Below are positions 32,012 through 43,908 of a stretch of DNA of 64,000 nucleotides, piece after piece. The notes beneath the pieces are model-generated. The model was not told where the DNA came from, searched no databases, and saw only the letters and a list, made by a program, of their open reading frames with translations. This stretch comes from Chrysoperla carnea (Eukaryota > Arthropoda > Insecta > Neuroptera > Chrysopidae). The position numbers and the translations under genes were made by a program. Location of the stretch: contig NC_058340.1 of assembly GCF_905475395.1 (NCBI RefSeq), positions 62,350,181 to 62,414,180 on the forward strand, in the 5' to 3' direction. Every line of letters begins with the position of its first letter. Within the stretch, counting starts at the first letter, position 1.

Positions 32012-35000
32012 AAAGATATAAATAAAATTATCGGTTGCTAAAAGTCTAGAAAGCGCTTCGTTGCCTATTTTGCTAACATCTTATACATAGTACCGTGTAA
32101 CCACAACCTATGGTTTTAGCACACTTGGTTTTACCCACTAACATTGCTAATGTATCAAAGGTATAGATCCGTCTCCCCGAACTAATTAAAAAGGTCTATC
32201 TGACGATAGTTTTTCTATTTTTTACCCCTTTTATCTATCTTTATTATAGACAAAGAATTCAATATACGAATGTGTTAAATGAAATCATACAATAATGCGA
32301 CCTAGACTTTCTTATTTTTTTACACTTTTGAGTCTGTTATTCCCTTCGTTGGAATAATTAATACAAAAAAATGGGTTTTGCCTAAATATTATAGATGAAG
32401 GCTTAGTATGTAAGACGTTTAAGAATCATTCAAGATTGGATTCGGATATTAAATTTTAACAATGAAATCATTAAAACGCAATAATGTTAAGAATAACTGG
32501 TGCTTAAAAGTGCTTTTGCACTTCTGTGTATAATGCATACATTTTATTAGTACTCTAGAATTTGAACCATTTTATCCAATATTGTATTTCTATTTTTATT
32601 ATATTTACAAAAATTCGCTAAAAGTGCATTCTACATTGTATATGGCGTTGTATAAGATTTCGATTTGGATGCTATAAATAACGAATTAATTTACTATTTC
32701 TGTGCCATGTATCGAATAGACGCCATAACATGAAACAAGTAAATTTCGAGTTTTATATCAAAAATACATTTCTAGCGCTTGATAAGGCAGTTTTGACTCA
32801 ACTGGTGTTAATAAGACTTTATATGATGATGAAATCCGAAGATAATAGGAAACATTTAATCTAAAATTTAATACGAGTTTTAAAATGAATACCTGAATCC
32901 AATCTAAATTTGACTGTTCTATCTCAACTTGAACAATATAAAGATAAAATCTACCATTTTTTTCGTTTAGTATTTTAAGCGAAACATCAAATAAGTGATT
33001 TTTGACTAATTACACATTTTGAGTAACTTGAACAAATTTGAGTAAAATGTTGTTTACTCCGATGAAAAAGTTTACAAAAACTTAAAATTATGTATTCTAA
33101 GATTTAAACTCCTCCTATCTTTTTATCAAGAGTAACCAAAGATCTTATTTTGTTTCGCTGATATTTTAATTCATATATTAGTTTAGTTCGAAAATCGAAA
33201 ATAAAAACAATAAAAGAAAAAAATAGTAGATTTTCAATAAGATAATAATTTTCTTCATTGATTTGAAAAAAAAAAACATATTAATAAGATCAGGGTAATT
33301 TTTTAATTACACACATTTCTTAAAAAAACATTTGTCAACTATTATAGACTGTTAGTCCAACCATTAAGGAATTTGATATAAAAAAAAATTATACTAAATG
33401 AGAAAAAAATTAGATATCTTTTAAAAAATATAGAAACAAAGAAAAACGTCGTTATATATATGTACTTATTAATATATGAATATATAATTTTTTACATAAT
33501 TCTATATATATATATAAAAAAAACTAAAAATGTATAACAATTTTCAAATCAAATAGCTAATATTTTTTCACAATTTTAAACAAAAAATGTAATTTTACAT
33601 AATCTATTTACTAATGGTAATATTTATCAAAAAAAAAAACCTTATTCTATTGTATTATTTATTCTATTGATTTTATTAAATATATTGACTAATTTCCAAA
33701 GTGTATTTTTAATTTATTTTTTTATTTTTATGAAGTTATATGAATAATATAAAAAAATTAATCAGTAATCGGTTTATTCTAAAGCTGGAACGAAAATCAG
33801 TGTATCATAGTATCGAAAGGTTTGTTTAATGAGTCATTAATTATGAGCCATAAAGATAAGGATCGAACAAAAGAAAAATTGGTATCAGTAAGGAATTTAG
33901 TACCAAAGTCGTGTGTATACTTATATATTTTGAATATACTGAAAATTTCCCAGAATTGAAGTCTCAGGCTTGAAAAACGTTGCTTATAGCCAATATACAT
34001 ATAAATTTTCTTTGATTTCTAAATTTAACAAAAATTTCTTCTTGGATCGAATATTCGATAGAGAAATTCATTAGAAGAAAAAATGTCCAAATTTTATTTG
34101 CCTTAAAATGAAGAGTTCGGAGATGTTAGTAGTTGAAGCTTGTCTCCTGTTAATTAGAAAATATTTGTTTCTCTAAATGAAAAATTCGTTGACCTTAACA
34201 CCTATATATGAAATCAATAAATAAATCTATTTCTTCTAGAATTAGCCATTCAGGGTTAGCCATTCGACCGAGTAGGAAACTGTCCTAGCCGAAGTGTGGA
34301 ATTGGAGAAAGGTTAAAAGGGAAAGACACAAAAAAGGGATATCGATAATGCTTCATTTCCGACTCAGAGTAACGAAAAAGATAAAGTCATTCATTAATTA
34401 CGTAAGGATAATTTTGGCAATTTTTGAACATATCTACTCCACCCTCCCTCACCCATGTGAGGGTATACGGTTTCTCAAACCCCCAATTTTTTTTATGATA
34501 ATAACATGCTGTAAAAAAAAGTTCAGATACACTAAAACTCACAGTTGGACGTAAATCAAATATTTTTATTTTTAAACAGATAATTTAGGTTCAAGATGTA
34601 ATTTGAAGTGTACATTGTAGAATAAAGAAAACCATTCGGCGTTCGAAATAGAACTAGACTTCTATTATTAAATTTCAACTAACAAAATATTACGTAAGAA
34701 TGGGTTTTACCTACATATGCAGATTATTTCTAAAAAATGTGAATTGAAATATACGACTTTTTTAAGGCTTTCGTACCTTGGCTTTAATGCTGATAGATGG
34801 AAAACTATCTTGTGACAAAAATTGTTACTTCTACTCTTGTATCAGATATTATCGATATCCATTATTTACATTTAAAAATTCTAAAATATCAATATATTAA
34901 GTAATATATTAAAATGTATTTATTATATAAATTATATAATTTGTTAGCTATAGGTAATAGTTACAGTTTTTGCCACAAGATACGGTACTATCGATAATAT

Positions 35001-36545
35001 GTGCTGTATGCAGTGATACCACTACAAAATCTTGTACTTTTAAATTTCATTCAGTATTCCAACAACTCCATATTCATTGATAACTTCAATTTTGTGGAAA
35101 TATAATAATTAAATAATATTATTCTTATAACTTCAAAATCCTTTGCGTGAATAGGTAGTATTTTTTTTTTAATAAAATTCTGTTCTAGAAGAAAAATAAA
35201 ATTTTTGACAGTGGTGCTGCTGACCATAAAGAATATTTATAATATAAATATGATCAAATAGACCAAAGAGAAAAAATGATTGATAAAAAAAAAATGTTTG
35301 TTAAAATGTTAAAAGTTTAACTACAATAAAAAAAAAAAAAAACCAAAACCTATTTAAAATTGTTATTAGAATATTAGCAATAATTAAATTTTAGGTGAGG
35401 TAAAACATAAATAACCATTTATGTTAAAATGGTAAAATATTTTGGCCTATAATAATAAGATTTATTTATTTTATTGCATTGGCCAATTTAGAAAATTGTT
35501 GTAAATACGTCATATATCCTCAAAAAGTCCTACATAAATTTCATTTTTAATAGTAAACATAGGCAATGTGCATCATTTGTTATGTCTATGTAGTTGCCTA
35601 GAGCTGAAATATTATTAAAAAAATTAGGCAACTTATTTGTAAAAAAGAAAAGACCGTAGTTACCTTGTACAGCCCCAAAAATATTTTCGTGGTTAACGAT
35701 GTGATTCTTAATTACTATACATTCACTTTTTGGCATTTTCCATAAAAAAACTTTGATTATCATAAAAATAATAACCAATACATATCAAATATGGTTTCAA
35801 AAAAGAGAATTAAAGTTGATTGGTCCATTATTTGTAAAAATAAACTGAAAACTTTTGTTATTTATCAAATAGATTTGTTAAATAGAGATTATATTTTATT
35901 TTACAAAAATTAACAACTAGAACAATGGAACGAATTTTAATTCATTATCTTGTAAATATTTTAAATAATAATTTTCTTTAGCAATTTTTAATAATTTCGA
36001 CAAAAAAAATTTATGATGCCTCTTAAATGTTTGTGGCTTTATAAGAACAGTCCAAAAAGCACAATGTATAGAAAACAAAAAGGATACTTTTAGCAAATAG
36101 AACAAACAAAATTATATATTATATATAAAAACCTATATATTTACAAAGTATACAATTTGAATTTAATTTTGAAAATTAAGAAAAAAAAAATGAAAATTCG
36201 AATTATACACTGTGTACGGAAAGTATGAAAATTGTAAATTGTTATTAACTTTATAATAGGAAAAAAATAGGAATGAATTGGAATCTAATTTTTTATACTA
36301 ATTATTTGGAAATAAATTGGAAAGTATTTTAAAAATAGTGCTACGGCATTTGTTGATGATAATAAAATAAACATTTTTTAGTTGCTCTTCCAATTCGCCA
36401 CTTGCCTAAGCTACTAAAAAATCCGTATTTATTGTTTGAAAGAATTTTCATGTTTTTCTCGGGCCCTCAAGAAACTATAGAAAACGCTGTTGTGTTACAT
36501 AATGAGAGTTGTAGAGGGTGTAAACATTATCTTAGAACGTCCTTG
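32012..36545. other. Long AT-rich intergenic region
   Basis: No splice-supported gene, no repeat family shared with the rest of the window, and no RNA gene seen. Open frames (33797-34000, 34294-34554, 35530-35778, 35917-36105, 36402-36590) are short, A/T-rich in composition and lack recognisable motifs. Confidence 0.5.
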
Positions 36546-36734
36546 GTGGAAAAAATATTTGAAGAAAGAATGAGTCTTAATAAATCTTAGAAAATTTTGA
36601 ATTTCTCAACGTTTTTGCACTAGTCTGAATAAATATGAATTAGACTACTCCAAAAACGTTGAGAAATTCATAAGACTTTTTCAGAGTTTTCGATGACTTA
36701 TAATACTTATTCTTTCTTCAAATATTTTTTCCAC
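36546..36734. repeat. 189-bp imperfect palindrome
   Basis: The outer arms match perfectly for 26 bp (36546-36571 with 36709-36734; core GGAAAAAATATTTGAAGAAA). The inner arms GAATTTCTCAACGTTTTT (36599-36616) and their reverse complement (36652-36669) are also perfect. Between them the pairing is imperfect. It could be a small MITE without a recognisable target duplication, or an RNA-hairpin source. Confidence 0.75.
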
Positions 36735-37613
36735 GAGGGATATAATTAAATGACAATAAAAAGGATATTTATATGGACTTACGAACTAGAGTTGTCAATG
36801 ATATAAAACAGATTATATGTTCTGTGATTTTTCATAGCCATTCAACCGTCATTATAGGGCTATCTATGATTTCTTGGAGTCGCGAATAAATTGGAAGCAA
36901 GTTTTTGGAAACTATGATTACTAGAGATAAGTTTTTATCCGAAATTTGAAAAAATTATAATTTTTTTGGAGAGATGAGATTTCAAAACTTAAATAAAAAT
37001 AAAATTATGAAAAACACTCAAAAGTATAAATTATGAGAAATTGTTATACGGCTTTTCGAAAAGTAACTTCATCTTCATTGTTTTATTTTGACAAATTCCA
37101 GCATATTTTTTAATAAAATTATAAAAATAATAAATTATTTCCAAATAAATTTGTACGATAATTTTCTAGATGTGTTTCATTCCTAATACAATCAAAGGAG
37201 CTAAAAATAATATTTATGTTTGAAAAAAGTTTATTTATGATAAAATTATGTGCCTGATTCACATGCGATCATAAGTTGTTATTAAATGAAGGCATAAATT
37301 AAGATTTTAAATTGTTTTTCTTTTAAGGAACATGTGAATCAGTTATTATTGTTTGTAACGAATTAAAAGAAAAAATGTACCATATTATATTAACAAAAAT
37401 AGATAAAGTTTTGACCTTTAATGCAGTGATTAAAAATAAATTTATGGCGGAATAGAAATTATACTTTGAAATTGAAGTATTTTTACACAAATAATTTTAC
37501 AATTTTTCTTATTTTTTTTACGTAAATATATCTGATCCAACGAAAAAAGTATATAGACCTTTTTGTGTATAAATTAATAAGCTACAACTTATATCACTAC
37601 AAGTACAGGCGAA

Positions 37614-37971
37614 GGTATAAGGTATAAGGTATAAGGCCGACCTTCACCCATCTGATATTTAAATTCTGATTATTGATTGATAAACACGCTTATGATAACT
37701 TGTCTATAGAAAAGTGTTTCATATATAAATTAATCTTAATCCAATACCAACCAATACCTTACTTCCAATACCAGTTTCGATTGGTTAAAAGATCGGTGTA
37801 GAAAAATAATTGATTAAATTAAATTCATTTAATAGAAATAGCCATACAAATTTTTCGAGGTACAAACTATCATAGGCGTGTTTCTCAATCAATAAAATAT
37901 CATAAAAAATTGGTCTCATTTGGATATCAGATGGGTAGAGGTCGATCTTATACAGTCTCTTAGTCTATACC
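37614..37971. mobile_element. MITE-like inverted-repeat element, GGTATAA repeats at one end
   Basis: The left arm starts with three GGTATAA units, then GGCCGACCTTCACCCATCTG and AAACACGCTTATGATA. The right arm returns these as TATCATAGGCGTGTTT and CAGATGGGTAGAGGTCGATC, ending TAGTCTATACC. Arms are about 110 bp with mismatches; no coding sequence. Confidence 0.65.
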
Positions 37972-39300
37972 GTTTTTAATATAAAATTATTTGGTTCTAA
38001 GATATTCAGAGAACTTGATTTTACCGTCATACAAATGGTAGAAAGGATTTTTTCATTATCTAAATTAAGCAAATTTCTTGGTTTTAATTTTCTTGCAGAA
38101 AAATTCTAGTTTTATTCGATCAATGATTAAAAATTCAATCTTAAATTTAATTTAAATTCGAAAGAAATATAGAAAGTCTTTTTGTATTTTTAGTCACTGG
38201 TATAATTAAATTATCTCCGAGTTTAAAAATATTTGTATATTTTTAACGACTGCCAAATATTGTAAATTGTATCGAAGCAAATGATTGTGTTAATTTGAAA
38301 GTGTTATTTCGTTTTCACGTATTCCAAGTAAGCGTGGCATCGTAAGTGAGCATAATTTTATGTATTGTATAAAACAATTTGAGGCTTATATTTCGGGGAT
38401 TGAAGAAGGTTTTATTAATTACTTTGAAAAGCCAGCAATAGTTCCTGATCAATGCGATCTACATATCTCTCAACATATTTTTTACTTTTTAATTTGGCAG
38501 ATAAAAAGTGCGGTGATCTGTCTTTAAATTTAACATCCGCTGTATGCTTTGTCTGGAAAAAAATGCCATGAATGGATGAGGCAGCTTAATTCACAGAGAA
38601 AACGACGAGGAGGTAAAAAAACCATCCGCGCTTTTTCTCTTTTGAACTAATCATTGAACGTGTGGTAAATCAGAGAGTAGTAAAATTACAGACGATCGCG
38701 TTTTTTATCTTCTGAACACTTTCACTGATCACTGATTAGTTCAGCAGATAAAAATGACCGTCATAAAGATTTAAAAGCACACTCGATGTACTATTCCTGT
38801 AAAAAAAAATTATGAATGTGCTTAGTTGTTCCTTTGAACTAAATTCCTTTTTTTTTAAGAAAAAATGCATAATTGTTGCTAAATTTACAGAGACTCCAGT
38901 AAAAAAAAACGAAGTATCGACCGGAACCACAACCATTATTTTTTGGCTTTTGGAATTACCTATGATTCGGCGTTAAATTGGTGTCGTTAAAAATTTGTTT
39001 TTAAAATTGGAGATGGGATTATTGAATCTTGTATTGTAAAAAGAACAACTGTAATATTGTAATTTTTAATAATAAAAAAAAACATGTTGTAAGAGATATT
39101 ATCGCAATAAATGTTAAAACAAAATATGTTTTTCTTAATTCTTCTTAATAATGCTTTACTACGGGAATTCGATACGATTTTTTGCTTTTATTGTTTGTAA
39201 AACATTCGTGAGTTCCTTTCACGAATCCATCATTAAAGGGGATTACTCCCCCCCCCCTTCCAAACTAAATATAAGCACCACTTTTCAATTATCGAAAATA
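37972..39300. other. Intergenic sequence with a poly-C run
   Basis: Includes a C run at about 39248-39258. No supported gene. Confidence 0.45.
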
Positions 39301-39339
39301 TATCTATTTTTCTTTTAACTATTTATGATATTTTCGATG

Positions 39340-39690
39340 GCGTGACTATACGAAAGCTTTAATTTCTGACTCTCCTTTCCTCTAACTTGAACCTTATATC
39401 CGTCTGATAAACCAAGATTTAGAACACACCGTCTATACAAAGTATTAAAAAGTGGCAGTTATGGATATTATAAGTAGATGTTAGAAAAAAGAACAGTATT
39501 GTCACATAACATAGAGATTCACTTAGAGTGTATCAGGAGGAATTATCGATGACAAGTCTTCGAAAAACTTGAGTTTCTGACTCTGCTCTCCTTTAACTTT
39601 AACCGTACATCCGTCTGATAAACCGAGATTTCCAATACACCGTCAATACAAAGTTTTAGAAAGTGGCAATTTTAAGGATGTTAGAAAAAA
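39340..39690 (+). repeat. Diverged tandem duplication, ~207-bp spacing
   Basis: The block TTTCTGACTCTCCTTTCCTC ... CCGTCTGATAAACCAAGATT ... ACACCGTCTATACAAAGT ... AAAGTGGCA (39362-39465) recurs about 207 bp later as TTTCTGACTCTGCTCTCCTT ... CCGTCTGATAAACCGAGATT ... ACACCGTCAATACAAAGT ... AAAGTGGCA. No coding sense is evident. Confidence 0.7.
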
Positions 39691-40333
39691 AGATCTGCCA
39701 CTGTTAGTCAAAAAACTTACGAGGCTCACTTTTAGTAGGATGATGAAGAGATAAAATTTATGGTGTGAAGTGAGGAATATATAATTTTAAAAATAAAATA
39801 AGTAAAATTTATTTTATTATTTTTGCCTTATTTTGCAAAAGGCAAAAAATTATGCGGAATCTCACAGCTACTCACGAAATACAATCAATCGGGCGGGAAA
39901 TATATGTCGGGCTATAATGATATGCTTGTGCTTAAATTTGTACCAATATTTAGAGAGCTCCCTCCGTTCCTTGCTTACCTTACTTTGTCGATGATTTTGT
40001 GTCTAAATGAAATCTTCCAATAAGATATCCAGTAAAAAAACTAAAAAATTTGAACTGCTCTATAAATGAGCATTAAAACATTGAAAGAAACGAGAATATA
40101 AAAAACAAAAATATATTCTCTGAATTAAAATAATATAACATTAGTTAAAAATATATACATTTTGTAAATGTAAAACATACATTACATTGAAAAAAGCATT
40201 CTAGAACTTTCGAATTAATTAGATATTATAAATTTAAATATTTGGTTTTAATTGTGTTCAGTTACACAACGGTTATTTAACTTAATTATTTCTGATATGA
40301 AAAATATGATTATTAAACTTTTAACTATTCGAT

Positions 40334-40339
40334 TTTATT
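40334..40339 (-). terminator. Poly(A) signal AATAAA, ODF3-like copy 1
   Basis: AATAAA on the minus strand (TTTATT on +), about 72 nt beyond the exon 3b stop and 177 nt beyond the exon 3a stop. It could serve transcripts using either last exon. Confidence 0.5.
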
Positions 40340-40410
40340 ATCAGGCATTTTATTTCAAAAAAATTGCTTTTTATCTTCAAAAAAAAAATTCATAGTATGG
40401 GGGGTGAATT

Positions 40411-40470
40411 CTACGAGTGTGGTGAGTGTTTTATTCCAGAACTATGCACTGAAGGATAACCCATCACAAC
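40411..40470 (-). other. Alternative terminal exon 3b of ODF3-like copy 1 (degenerate)
   Basis: An acceptor (TTTTTGTCTAG) is followed by 19 codons ending SSGIKHSPHS and stop, in the phase that continues exon 2. The paralogue at 43909 uses the matching exon to encode DYPPAHSFGIKHSPYSWNY. Here the key SFG is SSG and the end is shortened, suggesting relaxed constraint. Confidence 0.6.
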
Positions 40471-40515
40471 CTAGACAAAAATTTAACACGTAAAAGTTTT
40501 AATAACGATATTTTT

Positions 40516-41655
40516 TTACGCATAAATATGAGAAAGGATATAATTACATTCAACGCTTTCTGGGACAGGATGAAATGGGAAAATGGCTCTGTGATTAGAA
40601 TGGCGAATACCAAAGGAAAAATCTGGATAGTAGGGTTTATTGAGGTAAACCTGTAAAAAACAATTTATAAATTTAATACTTAAAAGTCTTTTACACATTT
40701 TTTCATTTTACGTTTTCTGGAGCATAGTCACCAGGCCCAGGTTTTCTTGATATATCTTTAGGTAGTTCATAACGTTTACTCATTGTAAATGCAGGAGCAC
40801 GTTGTTTTACAAAATTATCTTTGGGAGAATATTTAGTTGGGTTAGGATTCTTCACCCGTTCATCGGTTACATCTTTATATCTTCCAGTTATTGTATAAGA
40901 TGGAGCTGCCCGTTTATTTCCTTCCTTGCATCTACCAATTGTTGATGGAATTGTATATAAATTTGGCCCAGGAGTATTACCATGTTTGCCTATCGATGGT
41001 CGTAAACCAATTGAATATTTTGGTGATGAATCCAATTTTTTTTCCGAATTTTCTGGCATATAATCACCAGGTGCTGGTGTTGTAAAGCTGCTCTTTTCTT
41101 TATTACGACAATGAATACTTAATGCTGGCGCCGTTGCTTTTCCTACTTAAAATAATAATAAGGTACATTAATTTATTTAACTCATTTAGGTATAATAATA
41201 AAAGTGAGCTATAAACTTGGTCACCTAGATTGATATTAGCTTTTCTTGTTTAATTCAGACCGTCAAGGCAAAAGTGGCCTATACATATGCATGGTGTCTT
41301 TTTTAAGTTGACTTATGCTTGAAATTCGATATATAAATCGAGTCAAGGAAAATGCTTCAAAAGAAATACGTTTCAAAGGCACACAAAAAAATTATCGATT
41401 AATCATAGAAATACCCTTTGCACTTAAGCCAGTCACATCATATTTTGATGGTCCAGGTCCAGTTGTATCGTATTTTTCTGAATGACGATTACCAAATGAA
41501 AATGCAGGTGCTCGATTAAGTTTTGATATAGGAAGCCTTGTTGTGCCAATTAATGATGGTAAAGCAATAAATGCTGGTCCTGGTGATGAACTCTCCGCAG
41601 CAATTGGTCCTCGCCGTTTTGTTGGCACCCATTGACGCTGTGTAAATCCACCCAT
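40516..41655 (-). CDS. SHIPPO/ODF3-like (CIMAP family) protein, copy 1
   Basis: Three exons: 41655-41415, 41142-40712 and 40650-40516 (3a). All introns are GT-AG, of 272 and 61 nt, with phases 1 and 0. The 268-residue product begins MGGFTQRQWVPTKRRGPI. It carries repeated SHIPPO-type P-G-P-x-x-Y plus APAFSFG-like units: RAPAFSFGNRH...TGPGPSKYDVTG; SPKYSIGLRP...NTPGPNLYTIP; AAPSYTITGRY...NPNPTKYSP; RAPAFTMSKRY...KPGPGDYAPE; and a last unit PDFSFGIRHSNH. Human ODF3 is about 254 residues, so the length is typical. Family members are microtubule-associated proteins of sperm tails and cilia; a testis role here is inference from the family. One repeat has lost its PGP (PNP), unlike the usual form. 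Tandem paralogue of the gene at 43909-45589. Confidence 0.9.
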
Positions 41656-41705
41656 TATTATAACTGGATAATAAATACCGAATCTGTTGAATAGAAATTT
41701 TCGAT

Positions 41706-43517
41706 AACCATAAAAAATGATGAAATAATAAAAATCTATGATTTTCTTCGAATATGTTGTATTATTAGGTAAGCATTCAATTTTTTTAAATTGTCAAAAT
41801 AATATATTCTCAAATAGTCTAAGAGCAATTAGACCAAAAACCTACATTCTTTTACAACCTTCAGCAATTTTTAAGACACTTCTTATTAAAGTGGGTGTAT
41901 ATTAAGAGTTTAAACCAAATATCAATAATAATCAAAGGAATTATTATATTTGTTCTTATTGGTGTCAGTAATCCCTTTCTTAACGGTATCTTCGATAAAA
42001 TTATTTGAAAACCTTTAAAACGGCTTAATTATTCACTAGAGTGATACTCACCCGCTTAGCTGGGTTTAAAAGTAAAGATTGATAAAGATTGTTCTCGCTT
42101 ATCCCCTTTTTATAACACTCGAAATAATGGTGGTAAGGATTGTTTTACACAGGTAAAATATATGTATGGTTTTCTAATTTTCTAAATGTATAATAGTAAT
42201 TATTCATTGAGTATATCAGAGAAGATGGCCGTGAAATATTTTATATTGACTATTTTTACAGAAATCTGTATTTTATGGTAATGTCAAATTAAATTAATTT
42301 TTAAATTTTTTTTAATTTTTTTATTAATTTATCTTTATAAATTATATCTCATGTGTTATTTTGATATATCGGCTATATTTCTGTACAGTTTCATTAAAAA
42401 CCATTCGCTAGTTTTAGCGTGAAAGCTAACAAACAAACAAACAAACAAACATGCTTACTTTCGCACTTATAATATATAGAGATGCCAATCAATATTTTAG
42501 CAAATTTAATCATAATAAACTTACCAGTAAATCTAAAAATCCTTAACACTGTACTACTATCACCTTACGTTCATCAGCAACATGCTTATTAATAAATCTA
42601 TGAACAGACTACCAAGTTTTTTGATCGGTACGTAATGTAATTTTTCCTTTAATACTATTTTACTATAATTTCGGAATAAATAACAATTTAAAAAAAAGCA
42701 CCATAAGCTTTATAGTGACTATACTTTGTAATAAGTTGGTTTGTTCTGATATCTCTTCGACTTTTTTGGGGGGAGTTTTGCATCTGAAAGTAAATGGTTA
42801 ACTATTTGGGTATTGTTGTACTGAGGAAAGGAAATCTGGAAAAATTTCTTTAAATCGATCCTATCTAGTTAACACTGAAAATAGACCATTCTTAAATCTA
42901 TTCTATACGGTCTGTATATGCGAAATCCATGCATATAATTACTAATTTACTGACTAGTTCACAGATTATTGTGTAACCAGGTTTCTCAATACTAGCAGTA
43001 ATTTAAAATTTTGCATCAATGTTTCTTTTATAGTCCAGAAGATGTGCAAGAAGTAACGTTTCGAGAAATTCATCTTGTTTAAAAAGTTTTTCTCAAAAAT
43101 TTCCTGGCGACAATACGTATAATATATACATCTTAGATAAAAGGCACTAAAAAAAGTTTCATGTATTTTTTTCAACATTAATACGAAGTTACTTCAATAA
43201 AATTTTAATTTCTTGGAGTGAAAATATTTGTTAAAAAAACTTTTTTGTAGTAACTTTTTAGCTCTTCAAATCGATTTTCTAAAAATATTTTCATACTTTA
43301 CATATTATGTAGATGTACATGCAATTAAAGCTTTTCAGAACAGAAAAGCTATGTCTGTAGTTAGTAAGCCGCAACCTTTAAGTTGAAAACATTTTTTTTA
43401 ATCCACTCTTCAAACAGGATATATTTTCATTACTTTATGGTTGTTTGTCCTTTTTGAGAGGTGAAAACCTCTTCCAGAATAGTTGTAGAAATAAAAAGAA
43501 AAACAATAATTACAGGA
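41706..43517. other. Spacer between the duplicated ODF3-like genes
   Basis: No gene seen. It holds a probable LINE/SINE 3' end at 42395-42482. Homology between the two gene copies stops at about 41705 on one side and 43518 on the other. Confidence 0.5.
42395..42482 (+). repeat. Retroposon-like 3' end with (AAAC)n
   Basis: GCTAGTTTTAGCGTGAAAGC then six AAAC units then ATGCTTACTTTCGCACTTAT. Sequence of this form commonly ends insect non-LTR retroposons. A diverged relative (ACAGACATACTTTCGCATTC) is at about 49340-49375. Confidence 0.5.
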
Positions 43518-43829
43518 TTTGAACTGAGCTGTAAAATGTAGGAGTCTATATAAAGGGTCATAGAACATTAAAAGAAATAAACTAGAACATGAAAAAGCAA
43601 AAATATATTCTCTGAATTAAATAACATTAGTTTAAAATATACCTACATTTTATAAATGTAAAATATATATTATATTGAAAAAAGCATTCTAGAACTTTCG
43701 AACTAGATTTTAAAAATCTAAATAATTGGTTTTTATTGTGTTTGCTTCACATGGTTATTTAACTTAATTATTTCTCTGTGAAAAATCTGATAATAATTAA
43801 CCTTTTCTTCATAATTAAGCTCCTAATAG

Positions 43830-43835
43830 TTTATT
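43830..43835 (-). terminator. Poly(A) signal AATAAA, ODF3-like copy 2
   Basis: AATAAA on the minus strand, about 75 nt downstream of the stop codon at 43909. Confidence 0.5.
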
Positions 43836-43908
43836 GCATGTTCCATTGGCTGAATGTAATTTTGACACGTTATTTCAAAAATTTGTTTTTATCTTCTAAT
43901 ATAAATTA

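Noticed and set aside
34294-34554. 86-codon plus-strand ORF as a gene
   Set aside because: A/T-driven composition, no splice signals, no motif and no second copy; insufficient support.
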